Part shown: positions 1 to 8,900 of the stretch, in pieces
Position numbering within the stretch: position 1 is the stretch's first letter
Layout of the letters: each line of letters opens with the position of its first letter
From: Mytilus galloprovincialis
Taxonomy: Eukaryota; Mollusca; Bivalvia; Mytilida; Mytilidae
Direction of reading: 5' to 3'
Length of the DNA stretch: 64,000 nt
Assembly (NCBI RefSeq): GCF_965363235.1
Contig: NC_134843.1
Span: forward strand, 62,349,865 to 62,413,864
Made by a program: the position numbers and the translations under genes
Notes under the pieces: generated by a model
Database searches by the model: none
What the model was told of the DNA's origin: nothing
Seen by the model: the letters and a program-made list of their open reading frames with translations, nothing else

Positions 1-1
1 G

Positions 2-154
2 TTTAAAGCTGTTCACATTTTGTCAAAGGACAATGCAATTGCTGATGCATTATCTCGTGCAAATTTTCAGAAATTTCGACGTCTAGCACCACTAGCCAAC
101 GATCATCCACATCCAATTCCAGTGGAGTTCTGGAACCTTTTAAAGACGAAGTGA
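2..154 (+). CDS. 3' end of reverse transcriptase/RNase H ORF of a Ngaro/DIRS-type retrotransposon (partial)
   Basis: The frame is open from the window edge to a TGA at 152-154. The peptide contains the end-of-RNase-H signature HILSKDNAIADALSR, seen in DIRS, Ngaro and gypsy-like polymerases, where DNxxADxLSR closes the RNase H domain. About 28 residues follow before the stop. The rest of the polymerase lies outside the window. The stop overlaps the recombinase frame that follows, which is open in the -1 frame from 46 onward. The two ORFs therefore overlap by about 109 bases, as is usual in this retroelement class. RNase H identity is inferred from the short motif; the retroelement assignment is firm because of the neighbours. 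Confidence 0.75.
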   Translation, partial: FKAVHILSKDNAIADALSRANFQKFRRLAPLANDHPHPIPVEFWNLLKTK

Positions 155-1053
155 ATAAACTTTTACAGCACTCTGTTTCTTCAAATACAACGAATGTATA
201 TGCAAATGCTATCTGTTCATTTAATAAATTTCGGACCAGTTTCCAAATAGAGGAAAGTTGGCCACCGCCTGTTGATCACATAATTAACTACGTTGCATAT
301 CTTTCAAAAAATGGTTATTCCTACACCACTGCAAAAACATACCTATCAGGAATTAATCATAAGTTGAAAATTAATAATTGGAATGATTATAGCAAATCAT
401 TCATTTTTGGAAAAATGTTAAAAGGTATGCAGCGTTTGGGTAAAAGAGTTGATTCAAGAAAACCTATTACTGTTGATGTATTGAAACGGATTATATTAAT
501 TCTTCATCATGTTTGTAAGTCAAATTATGAGACAAAACTATTTAGGGCAGCATTTGCTTTAGCCTTTTTTGGATTTATGAGAATTGGAGAAATCACATAT
601 GTTAACAAAAATGCTGATAATCATGTTTTAAAAATATCTGATATTAAATTTAATGATATTGATTCTGAAGTTTTTGTTACAATAATGTCTTCAAAGACAG
701 ATCAAATTGGTTGTTCAACAACTTTAATATTGTCTTCAAATGTTAATGATAACGAACTGTGTGTTGTCAAAATGTTAAAAGATTACTTACAGTTACGTCC
801 AGATTCTCAAGGTCAACTTTTTTGTCATCTTAATCATAATAAAATGACTCGTTTTCAGTTTTTAGCTGTTTTAAGGTCTGCTTTAAATTTCATTAGTTTG
901 AATCCTGAGGATTTTAATACGCATTCATTCCGGATAGGGGCTGCAACAACTGCAGCCTTGGAAGGCAAAACTGATGAAGAAATACAAACCCTGGGGAGAT
1001 GGAATTCTAATTCTTTTAAATCATATATAAGGCTAAGTCGTTTGGTAAATTAA
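46..1053 (+). CDS. Tyrosine recombinase of a Ngaro/DIRS-type retrotransposon, apparently intact
   Basis: This is a tyrosine (phage-integrase-fold) recombinase. In DIRS/Ngaro elements it replaces the DDE integrase and inserts a circular cDNA. Counting from the GTG at 151 (300 residues), the catalytic set is complete: R144 in FMRIGE, K182 in SSKTDQ, H258 and R261 in THSFR, W284 in GRW and the nucleophile Y292 in SYIR. The N-terminal core-binding part includes the typical AxTYLSGI stretch at about 61-68. The frame is open back to 46 without an ATG; the first in-frame ATG is near residue 89. Expression therefore probably needs frameshifting from the upstream polymerase or a non-AUG start. No internal stop or frameshift is present, so this copy may be young. 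Confidence 0.85.
   Translation, partial: CIISCKFSEISTSSTTSQRSSTSNSSGVLEPFKDEVNKLLQHSVSSNTTNVYANAICSFNKFRTSFQIEESWPPPVDHIINYVAYLSKNGYSYTTAKTYLSGINHKLKINNWNDYSKSFIFGKMLKGMQRLGKRVDSRKPITVDVLKRIILILHHVCKSNYETKLFRAAFALAFFGFMRIGEITYVNKNADNHVLKISDIKFNDIDSEVFVTIMSSKTDQIGCSTTLILSSNVNDNELCVVKMLKDYLQLRPDSQGQLFCHLNHNKMTRFQFLAVLRSALNFISLNPEDFNTHSFRIGAATTAALEGKTDEEIQTLGRWNSNSFKSYIRLSRLVN
61..67 (+). promoter_or_regulatory. Candidate -1 ribosomal frameshift heptamer (A AAU UUU)
   Basis: In the polymerase frame the bases read A AAT TTT, which fits the X XXY YYZ slippery pattern. A -1 slip here enters exactly the recombinase frame (next codon at 67). The site sits inside the 46-154 overlap. Downstream RNA structure was not assessed, so this is a candidate. 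Confidence 0.35.
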
Positions 1054-1063
1054 ATAATTTTAA

Positions 1064-1675
1064 TTGTTTTCAGGGAATTTTGTGGTTTGGATTATTGGAT
1101 CCTCCTTGGTTGCCAAAGCCTCATCACATAGTCAAATAAGACCTTTGGGAAATGATTTGGGGTTGCATAAGGTAGGCTACAAGTTGATGTGGGCAGGAAT
1201 GTCCGGTATGTCAGTTTATAACGTTGTACCAATAGTAGAGAATTTGATACATTGTTGCGGTTTACCAGATGCTGTTTTGCTTCACTGTGGTGGCAATGAT
1301 ATTGGACTTGTTAACTGTGGAAAACTTTTGTTTGACATTAAATTTATGTTAGATATAGTTGTACGTATGGTGAATGGTGGTAAAATTATGTTTTCAAGCA
1401 TTTTACCACGGTTGAAATGGAGATATTCCAAAGATGTTAAAGCAATGGATGCAACCAGGAAACGCATAAATAGGGGGGTTAAATCTCACTTAAATGAAAC
1501 TGGGGGTTACACTATAACTCATTCTGATTTTGAAGACAAACACCAATCTTTATTTAGTGATGATGGTGTCCATTTGTCGTTTATTGGCAATGATATCTTT
1601 TTGAATTCATTTCAAACTGCTTTAGAACAATTTTATTATGTACCAAATAATGCTGTTTATCCGATGCATGAATGA
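1064..1675 (+). CDS. SGNH/GDSL hydrolase-like ORF of the Ngaro-type element
   Basis: The ORF has about 203 codons and shows the SGNH block layout. Block I is VVWIIGSSL (GSS at about residues 12-14), block III is GGND at 76-79, and block V is DDGVHLS with the D167/H170 pair. SGNH-type hydrolase ORFs are a known optional third ORF of Ngaro-like tyrosine-recombinase retrotransposons; their function in the element is not settled. There is no ATG at the true start: the frame opens around 1064 (TTG), directly at a 3' splice-site-like stretch (TTTTCAG, 1067-1073). Translation may therefore rely on splicing or on a non-AUG start. It lies 10 bases after the recombinase stop, in the polymerase frame. 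No internal stop was seen. The block I serine is GSS rather than GDS. Confidence 0.75.
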   Translation: MFSGNFVVWIIGSSLVAKASSHSQIRPLGNDLGLHKVGYKLMWAGMSGMSVYNVVPIVENLIHCCGLPDAVLLHCGGNDIGLVNCGKLLFDIKFMLDIVVRMVNGGKIMFSSILPRLKWRYSKDVKAMDATRKRINRGVKSHLNETGGYTITHSDFEDKHQSLFSDDGVHLSFIGNDIFLNSFQTALEQFYYVPNNAVYPMHE

Positions 1676-1819
1676 TGTTGTTTGTTTATTTTGTTGTTTG
1701 TTTATTTTGTTGTATGTTGAAAAGAATAACAACTAGTTGATTAATTTCATTAAATTTATGCTGCTTTAATTGTCATGGCGGATTAGCATTTGATTGAGAG
1801 TTCACTAAAATGCCAATTT
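1676..1819 (+). other. Spacer between hydrolase-like ORF and repeat B1
   Basis: A short T/G-rich direct repeat (two copies of about 17 bases, TTGTTTGTTTATTTTG) lies at 1679-1713. Nothing else is recognised. Confidence 0.4.
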
Positions 1820-2133
1820 TGGCAGTGATTTATTCAAATATCGTTCATTAAGCTGTTATGGATCTGCCCAGCAGCTAGAAATTATTATGCATTTACTGTT
1901 GGTTTCCCTTCAGTGACCAATTGTCATCAAGTTTTAACTTGTTGGCCAGTTTGTTGATGTTGGTTGTTTGTTGGTTTATATTGTTGAATACTGTTGAATA
2001 AATGCCATGACAAATAATTAGCCAAATTTCAAATTTCAATTGTTTGTTTGTTGTTTATATTTTTCTTGCGAAAGAATGAAACAAAACAATTCTGCAGTTG
2101 TATATTCATTGCGCACATTGAATATGCAATAAT
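1820..2133 (+). repeat. Split direct repeat copy B1 of the Ngaro-type element
   Basis: This stretch recurs almost identically at 2644-2897 (from TGGCAGTGATTTATTC to ATATGCAATAA). It has about 62 extra bases near 1915-1977 that the second copy lacks. A direct repeat after the last ORF, repeated once more about 500 bases on, is the B1-A2-B2 arrangement of Ngaro split direct repeats. Confidence 0.7.
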
Positions 2134-2643
2134 AAAATTTAATGATCTAATAATTAAATTGATTTATTGCATTAAAATTACATTAAGTTGTTTATTGTGT
2201 TTTAAATGTACGTCAGTCCATTATTTACGTTTTGCCATTTAAATAATTACAACCATATATTTAAACATACGAAAGACTATGCTTTGAAGCGCCTCGTTGA
2301 GTGGTCATATAAAAACACGTGCTCCCGCTAAAATTTCATTCCACGAGTATTTATCAACAAGATTGCACAACCCACCCTCCCTCCCTTTAATAAACAAAAT
2401 TGCTGCTGTTTTTAGTTTATTTTTCAGATTACATGGTGAACAGGTCCAAATGTGTTGAATGTTCCTATTAGATTGTCATGTATCATTAAAAGTGTCAGAC
2501 GTTTCAATATTCATCGGAAGATCCAATGAAACCTAAATATTCAAGGAATTTGCAGGAATAATAATAAAAAAAAAGTGTCTATCGTCATGGCATTTCGTTC
2601 AATATGGAAAGTGCATTGGATGTCATCATCAACATGTTTCAAC
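2134..2643 (+). repeat. Probable A2 segment of the Ngaro-type element, with a TATA-like motif
   Basis: The segment lies between B1 and B2. In the Ngaro scheme it should be a copy of the 5' terminal A1 repeat, which is outside the window. It carries CATATAAAAACACG at 2306-2319, a good TATA-box candidate, and AATAAA near 2389. This is consistent with a region that supplies the element promoter in its A1 copy. That role is inferred. Confidence 0.5.
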
Positions 2644-2897
2644 TGGCAGTGATTTATTCAAATATCGTTCATTAAGCTGTTATGGATCTGCCCAGCAGCT
2701 AGAAATTATTATGCATTTACTGTTGGTTTCCCTTCAGTGTTCATATTGTTGAATATTGTTGAATAAATGCCATGACAAATAATCAGCCAAATTTCAAATT
2801 TCAATTGTTTGTTTGTTGTTTATATTTTTCTTGCGAAAGAATGAAACAAAACAATTCTGCAGTTATATATTCATTGCGCACATTGAATATGCAATAA
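2644..2897 (+). repeat. Split direct repeat copy B2 of the Ngaro-type element
   Basis: Near-identical to 1820-2133 apart from one block of about 62 bases that is absent here. It probably marks the 3' end of the element at about 2897. Confidence 0.7.
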
Positions 2898-2999
2898 ATG
2901 ATAAAAAAACTTCAGAATAAATTACAGACTTCATATATTAAAAAAGCATATTATATCAATATTTGAAAAATACATATAATTTTTCATTTTATATTATTA

Positions 3000-3148
3000 A
3001 TATACATGCATTTTTCAATGTAATTAATTAAATTACCATTACATGTAATTAAAAAAAAATGCTCAATTACACATTACATTCAATTACATGGAAAATTGTA
3101 ATGCATTACACTTAATTACCATTACATTTTAATTACCCCATCCCTGCC
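3000..3148 (-). mobile_element. hAT-like element terminal fragment
   Basis: The stretch is built of ATTACAT/TAATTAC repeats and closes with ACCCCATCCCTG at 3134-3148, the complement of a CAGGGATGGGG end. CAGGGxTGG is a typical hAT terminus. The opposite end was not found, so the call is tentative. Confidence 0.35.
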
Positions 3149-3784
3149 CTAAACATAATGTAACCCTTATCATAACCATATATCTTACCCGTGTCCTGAT
3201 TATATCTCTAGCATTATCCTTATCATAACTCTACATGATAAAACACATGTTATATTTCAAACTCAATATATTTGCTTTTATATATATATTCGACATTTGA
3301 ATTCTTATATGATTTTTTTATGATTAATACAACTGTCTGTTATGATATTCCGATACAGTTATTTTAGGCATACTTTCAAGACAACAATGATAGAAGTTAT
3401 TCAGATGGTTTACCTCTTGAACTTTGGTATAAACTATTAAAACCAAATACGTTCATCTTTTTGAGAGTTCTGGTATTTGAATATTGTATTGAAAACAAAC
3501 TCAACCAAAATGGAGATGTCAGAAGAGTGGTTGTAACTGTGAAGTTATTTTTTGCGTCTTTTCGGATCATTTACTGAATAAGGTGTTGATTTCATAATTT
3601 GGGGTGTATCAAGGGAGATGTGTGGTACTTATGTAACAATATATATAAACATTTATCTCCCAAAGTATCTTTTCTTTCCCAACTTGACTGATTATTTGTG
3701 ACAAAGATATTACTGTATTGGATATGCAAATATTTCAGTTTATAAGATTAACACATCCATCTTGCTTCCGAAAACTTTAGTCAT
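3149..3784. other. Intergenic stretch, nothing recognised
   Basis: AT-rich DNA with no supported exon, RNA gene or clear element end. Confidence 0.4.
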
Positions 3785-4105
3785 TGAATTGCAGTCCATT
3801 GACTTTTACTAATAAATACACTCATCATAGATACCAGGATTGAAATTTTGTAGTTGCGCCAGACGCACGTTTCTTCTACAAAAGACTCATCGATGACTTG
3901 AATAAAAAAAAAGTTAAAATGACTAAATAAATTACGAATTTGAAGAGCATTGAGGACCAAAAATTCCAAAAAGTTTTGCCAAATACAGCTGAGGTAAAGT
4001 ATTCCTGAGGTAGAAAAGCCTCAGTAGTTCAAAAATTCTAAGTTTTGTAAACAATTAATTTATAATTATGACCATATCATGATAATTCATGTCAACACAA
4101 AAGTG
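3785..4105 (-). repeat. Dispersed repeat family B copy
   Basis: Family B is marked by GACGAAACGnGCGTCTGGCGTA next to a run reading GTCACTGATGAGTCTTATG, followed by a GTGTTGACATGAATT motif. Here it reads on the minus strand. The same family occurs at 8838, 16869, 37625, 47840, 48370, 52797 and 53083 in this window. I recognise it as common in Mytilus sequence; its class is unknown to me. Confidence 0.7.
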
Positions 4106-4267
4106 GTAAACGCTTTCTTACAACGAATCGATGTCTGGGAAAAAAGTATTATGAGCCAGAGTTAGTCAGGGAAAGTCTCGACCTGTTTGTCAAAATGTTC
4201 ATTTGCAAGACCAAATAGATACAAATTCAATTTTTATTTCACAAATAATACAAAATACTAGTATATT

Positions 4268-4565
4268 TATGTGCCTGTCCCAAGTCAGGAGCCTGTTATT
4301 CAGTGGTTGTCGTTTGTTTATGTATTACATATTTGTTTTTCGTTCATTTCTTTAAAATAAATAAGGCCGTTTGTTTTCTCGTTTGAATTGTTTTACATTG
4401 TCATTTCGGGGCCTTTTATAGCTGACTATGCGGTATGGGCTTTGCTCATTGTTGAAGGCCGTACGATGACCATTTATATAGTTGTTAATTTCTGTGTTAT
4501 TTTGGTCTCTTGTGGAGAGTTGTCTCATTGGCAATCATACCACATCTTCTTTTTTATATTTAGTC
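4268..4565 (+). repeat. Dispersed repeat family A, fullest copy
   Basis: Family A is marked by TTTATAGCTGACTATGCGGT, GTTGAAGGCCGTACG and GAGAGTTGTCTCATTGGCAA, ending ACCACATCTTCTTTTTT. Copies also lie at 7911, 10044(-), 28543, 32160, 47325, 48195, 51295, 51570 and 63440. The short T-rich end could mean a retroposed element, but no RNA promoter was recognised. Confidence 0.7.
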
Positions 4566-4617
4566 AAAGATTCTAGGTGATGAAGCTGAAAACCCGGTTC
4601 AACTCACTATTTTCTCC

Positions 4618-4700
4618 GCAAAATGACTGTACTAAGTCAGGAATATGGTAGTTTTTTTCCTACTTTTTCTGTTGATTGATATCGTCTTATTTTGTCAGTT
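4618..4700 (+). repeat. Dispersed repeat family C, fragment
   Basis: It contains the CTGTACTAAGTCAGGAATAT signature shared with 9735-9830(-), 16040-16215 and 32020-32160, which run on into ATTTGATTTTGCCATTTGAT and GGACTTTCCG. Confidence 0.55.
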
Positions 4701-4733
4701 TATATCGACGTCCCCTTTTGAAATTGCCTTGAA

Positions 4734-4964
4734 GGTGGTTCTCATTGGGGTCTAAGCGTGACGCGGGATTGCCGATTTTTCACGTTGTAAGCGTGACACG
4801 TGAAAGTCAAATTATTGTGGCGTGAAAACGGGAAATGAGGTCTTGCGGGACCCGGGAAATGACCAAAAAAAATGAGAATTGCTTACGTACATAGTGTAAG
4901 CGGGATACGGGAATCTGACAAAACAGTAAGCGGGATCCGGGATCGGAAGCCCCCAATGAGACCC
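4734..4964. mobile_element. MITE with 7-bp target duplication CCTTGAA
   Basis: CCTTGAA occurs directly before (4727-4733) and after (4965-4971). The inverted ends share TCTCATTGGGG (left) against CCCCAATGAGA (right). The inside is GC-richer than the surroundings and repeats GTAAGCGGGAT and GCGTGACnCG modules. Confidence 0.7.
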
Positions 4965-4971
4965 CCTTGAA

Positions 4972-5528
4972 GCTCGGTAATTTTGTTATTTCTTTTTCTA
5001 ATACGTACCCAAGTGTTACGTTGGCTTTGTGTTCAAAAATTTTATTTTACTGAAAATAAGAGATAAAAAATAACCTCAATTTTAATCAGTATTTTATTAG
5101 TATTATTTGTAACGGTCAGTAATTTTATCAGAATTTTAATACAGTTGTACCAAGAGCTATTTTCTAAAACACTTGTATGAGATTCATAGTTTATACCGAT
5201 GATGTACATTCAATGTTTACATTTAAACATACAAACGTATGCATGGGTTTGTTTTGAATAGCAGTTTTGATAAACATGTATCATACACACATCCCCAGCA
5301 TAACTTTGAGTTTCAAACATTGTTGTATGATAGTGCATAATTTTGATTGCATAGGTATCCTACATGTACACCATATGTATACATTACTAGTATATATACC
5401 AATTATAAAAAGTCAAACATTTTCTAAACAATATTGTTACGACCATTTAGTCCTTTCAATCTAAAGCTTATTGTACTCTTTTGTCCAAACTTATTTGATA
5501 TATCGTATGAACAGATAGATTAACTCTC
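4972..5528. other. Intergenic stretch downstream of the lectin gene
   Basis: Nothing recognised beyond AT-rich DNA. It would hold the 3' UTR or poly(A) site of the minus-strand lectin gene, but no single AATAAA could be chosen with confidence. Confidence 0.3.
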
Positions 5529-5711
5529 AATTGGCCGTTTCAGAATCTAAAGAATCATGGGTAATTTCATTCTTCGTACCCCAAAATGAAAATAACGTCA
5601 CGACATTGGTTGAATTTCCATTGTTTATGACATTTTTAACCAATCACGACGTTTTGGTGTACAATTTTGAAAATATTACCCAGGATGCATTAGATTCTGA
5701 AACGGCGAATT
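5529..5711. mobile_element. MITE copy 1 (AATTsGCCGTTTCAGAATC ends) abutting the lectin stop codon
   Basis: The ends are inverted repeats: AATTGGCCGTTTCAGAATC on the left, and the complement of AATTCGCCGTTTCAGAATC on the right, extending to a shared GGGTAAT. Two further copies lie at 29728-29910 and 36890-37065. Its right end supplies two of the three bases of the lectin stop codon (see 5710-5939). Confidence 0.8.
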
Positions 5712-5939
5712 AGTATTCACAAACAAATGAACAGCTATAAAGGAAAGATGTTATACAATTACGATCCATCCACATATCACCAAGTGATGTAGCTTTTATA
5801 ACAATACAACGCTGAGTCGCAGACTCTGGTTGTCCAGGGTACCAGTTAAAATATGACATAGCGGTGCCGTCTTCTAATTTCCAACTTCCGTCTGGTTCCT
5901 CGTTACCTGCTATACATATTCTGACATGGGGTCTATCAG
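5710..5939 (-). CDS. Lectin gene exon 3: C-terminal half of the C-type lectin domain
   Basis: The acceptor is ACCTTTTCAG at 5949-5940. The peptide opens DRPHVRICIAGNE and includes WYPGQPES, QRCIVIK, MWMDRNC and YSCSFVCEY before TAA at 5712-5710. The spacing of C3, C4 and the last cysteines matches long-form lectin domains. The stop codon straddles the edge of the MITE at 5529-5711. Confidence 0.85.
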
Positions 5940-8900
5940 CTGAAAAGGTAATTTATGTGAGACAGTAGAAATTTTAAATCCTAGCTAAAATTCAGTGAAA
6001 AAAAAAGTTATAAAACCAATTTAAATCACTCATGCTAAAATAAAAAATATCAAGATGAAAGTGTATTATATATTTTATTGGCGTTGAACTTCTTAGATCA
6101 GAATAAATTATATAGGATCAAGATACTTAAAAGCGACCCCCCTAAAAAAAACAAAAAAAAAACAAAAAACAAAAAACAAAAAAACAAACAAACTTTTTCG
6201 TATCTTTCCAATGGATTTTACAGATTTTTTTTAATGAAACAAAAAAGCATTTTGGTCTTCAAATATTTTACACAATATCATTCACTGTATGCATAAAAAA
6301 TGTAATAAGCTAAATTATTTTTAAAGATAAAGGTTGAACGTTAACTTTTTTCTCATAAAACTGTAAACCAATTCTTCCAACATGTCAAAATAGTAAGGGT
6401 GATTATTACACATTTGGTTTAAAACTCAACACTGCCGTATATTGTCTCTCTATTGACCAATTCTAAAACTCATTACAGAACTGGTGATAATGTGTATCTG
6501 ATTGACGTTAATTAATACTCGTATATATTCATGTCTCGTAAAATTGCACTCTATTAAAATGACACGTCTTATTTCTATGAATCAGAATTAAAGTATCACG
6601 TGTTCTTCATGTTCTTTCAAAATAGCTTAAATTCATTTTTTTTCTTTGAACGTTCTGTTCAGAAAAAAATTCATTGGCTTTGATAACTTTTACTAAATAT
6701 ACATCTGCAAAGATAATACTTTTACCTAGAAAGTTCGTGAAATAATCTTGCATTTCTTGAGAAGTCACAGCAGCTAGCTTTCCGCCTCTCGCAGCACATA
6801 AGGCATGTGTGTCATTAAAATTTATTGAAGTAATTTCATGCACACTGTAGCAAAACTGAAGTGGTCTGTAGTAATTGTTTTCTGGAGAACAGGTGCCTGT
6901 AACTAGAAACAATCAGGTTAATTAAAAGAACTCAGAAATATGTTTTTGAAACATCACTTGCTCTAAAAGTCACATTAATTTTCAAATATAGTTCTTATAC
7001 ACTGTAGAAAGGATGTAGAAGTATGGCTTCCATACATTTTGGCTTCTGGCAGAGGGAGTCATATTGAGACCATGCTTAATCTATTTACATAGTCATCGCC
7101 GATATAAAAGGAAGAATTTTAATTTATAAAGGCATTGTGATAAAAAATGCTCACTCCATTTATGTATCCATCTACACAGCTACTTTTGCATAGGTACTAT
7201 TCATGTACTATTTATGTACCACAAATCTGTAGTACTGGAAATCAACTTTTGATATTCAGTACTATTGTGTTACTTACGAATTATTGTAATATTTAAGTAC
7301 CTGTATTTTACAGTACTTGATTTGTACTTGAAATTTAAGTACTACAGATTTTTGGTTGCACGGTTACATTTTCAGCATTTTGAACGTTTGTCTTTTTAAA
7401 ATCTCATGAAGTGATGATGTTCAAACATGGAATACTGTGAAAATTGTTGGTATCATTTTCGTACCAATATTTTGAGTACAAATCAAGTACTCGAAAATAC
7501 AAGTACCTAAATATTACAATAATTTTAAAGTAACGAAATAGTACTAAATATTACAAGTAAATTTCCAGTACTACAGATTTTAAGTACAGAAATAGTACCT
7601 ATGCAAAAGTAGCTGTGTATACGACTGTTATCTTGAACAATTAAACGAACGACACTCTTGCAGGTCAGGAATCTTCTTGATTATAGTGGCATAACAAATT
7701 TTAAGGCATAACTAAAAGTAAATTTGAGGTATACTAAATGAGAAAGCAGGCGACATAACAAACATACTGACCCCCCCCCCCCAATAGATAAAAATAAGAC
7801 AAAACATTGAAATCAATTATACATGTAGTAACATGAATGAAGATTTAGCAAAATGAACTCTTTCAATCGCTAGTGCTCATGACAACTACAGTTTTACATT
7901 TGATTTTCGATGCCTTTAGAATCTGCCTATGTGGTATGGGTTTTACTCATCTGTGAAGGCCTTACGGTGACCTATTATTGTTAACTTCGGTGTCATTTGG
8001 TCTTTTTTGGAGAGTTGTCTAAATGGTTATCATACCAGATCTTCTTATTTTCATATTATACAAACTAGTGACACACAGTACGTCGAAATCGGTGTAAGTA
8101 TAATGAGAATAGGAGAACTGAATATTCGTAAGTAGTATATCACGGCAAAAAGTTTCGTTTGAAATCAGGGTTATTCATGCCGTTGTCAGTTTGTTTTCGA
8201 CTTGTGAGTTTGAATGTCGCTCTGAAAGCCATCTTTCGACTCTCGTTAAGATGTTATGATGCGAAGTACACGTCTAATAAATATGAACTCCACTATTCAA
8301 GATGCAAAAAAAAACAACAACAAAAAAACGGATGTAAAGGCAAAATGGATAGTTTATCAAACCGTTAGCATAAAAACATTTATTTGTTGTGAAGAAGGAA
8401 TTCATGTTTCGCCTCTCTTGAAGATGTTATGATGCGAAGTACACGTCTAATAAATATGAACACCACTAATCAAGATGCAAAATAAAAACGGACGTAAAGG
8501 CAAAATGGATAGTTTATCAAACCGTTGGCATAACTACATTTATTTGTTGTGTAGAAATAATCTTGCAATTTGATTATTTATTTGCCCGGATGTATGCACA
8601 TTGTAACACACCATTTTAGTTCACGGATATAATTTTGCCGAACTTTAAAAAAAAATAAAAAATAAAATCAAAAACCCGTACAAAAGACGACTGACAAAAG
8701 TTTGCTAGCGACGAGTCAAACTCCATGGAGTTTCAATTCATCTCCTTTTCCATAAGAGCTTTTGATTTACATCTTGCAATGACCAAGACAATTATTGGGA
8801 AAATGGTTAATTAATAGTATATAATCTAATCATAGATAACATGCTTACAATTTTATACGACAGACTCGCGTTTCATCTACAAAAGACTCATCAGTAACGC

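Noticed and set aside
5531-5713. 60-codon plus-strand frame
   Set aside because: It is the MITE at 5529-5711 read through.
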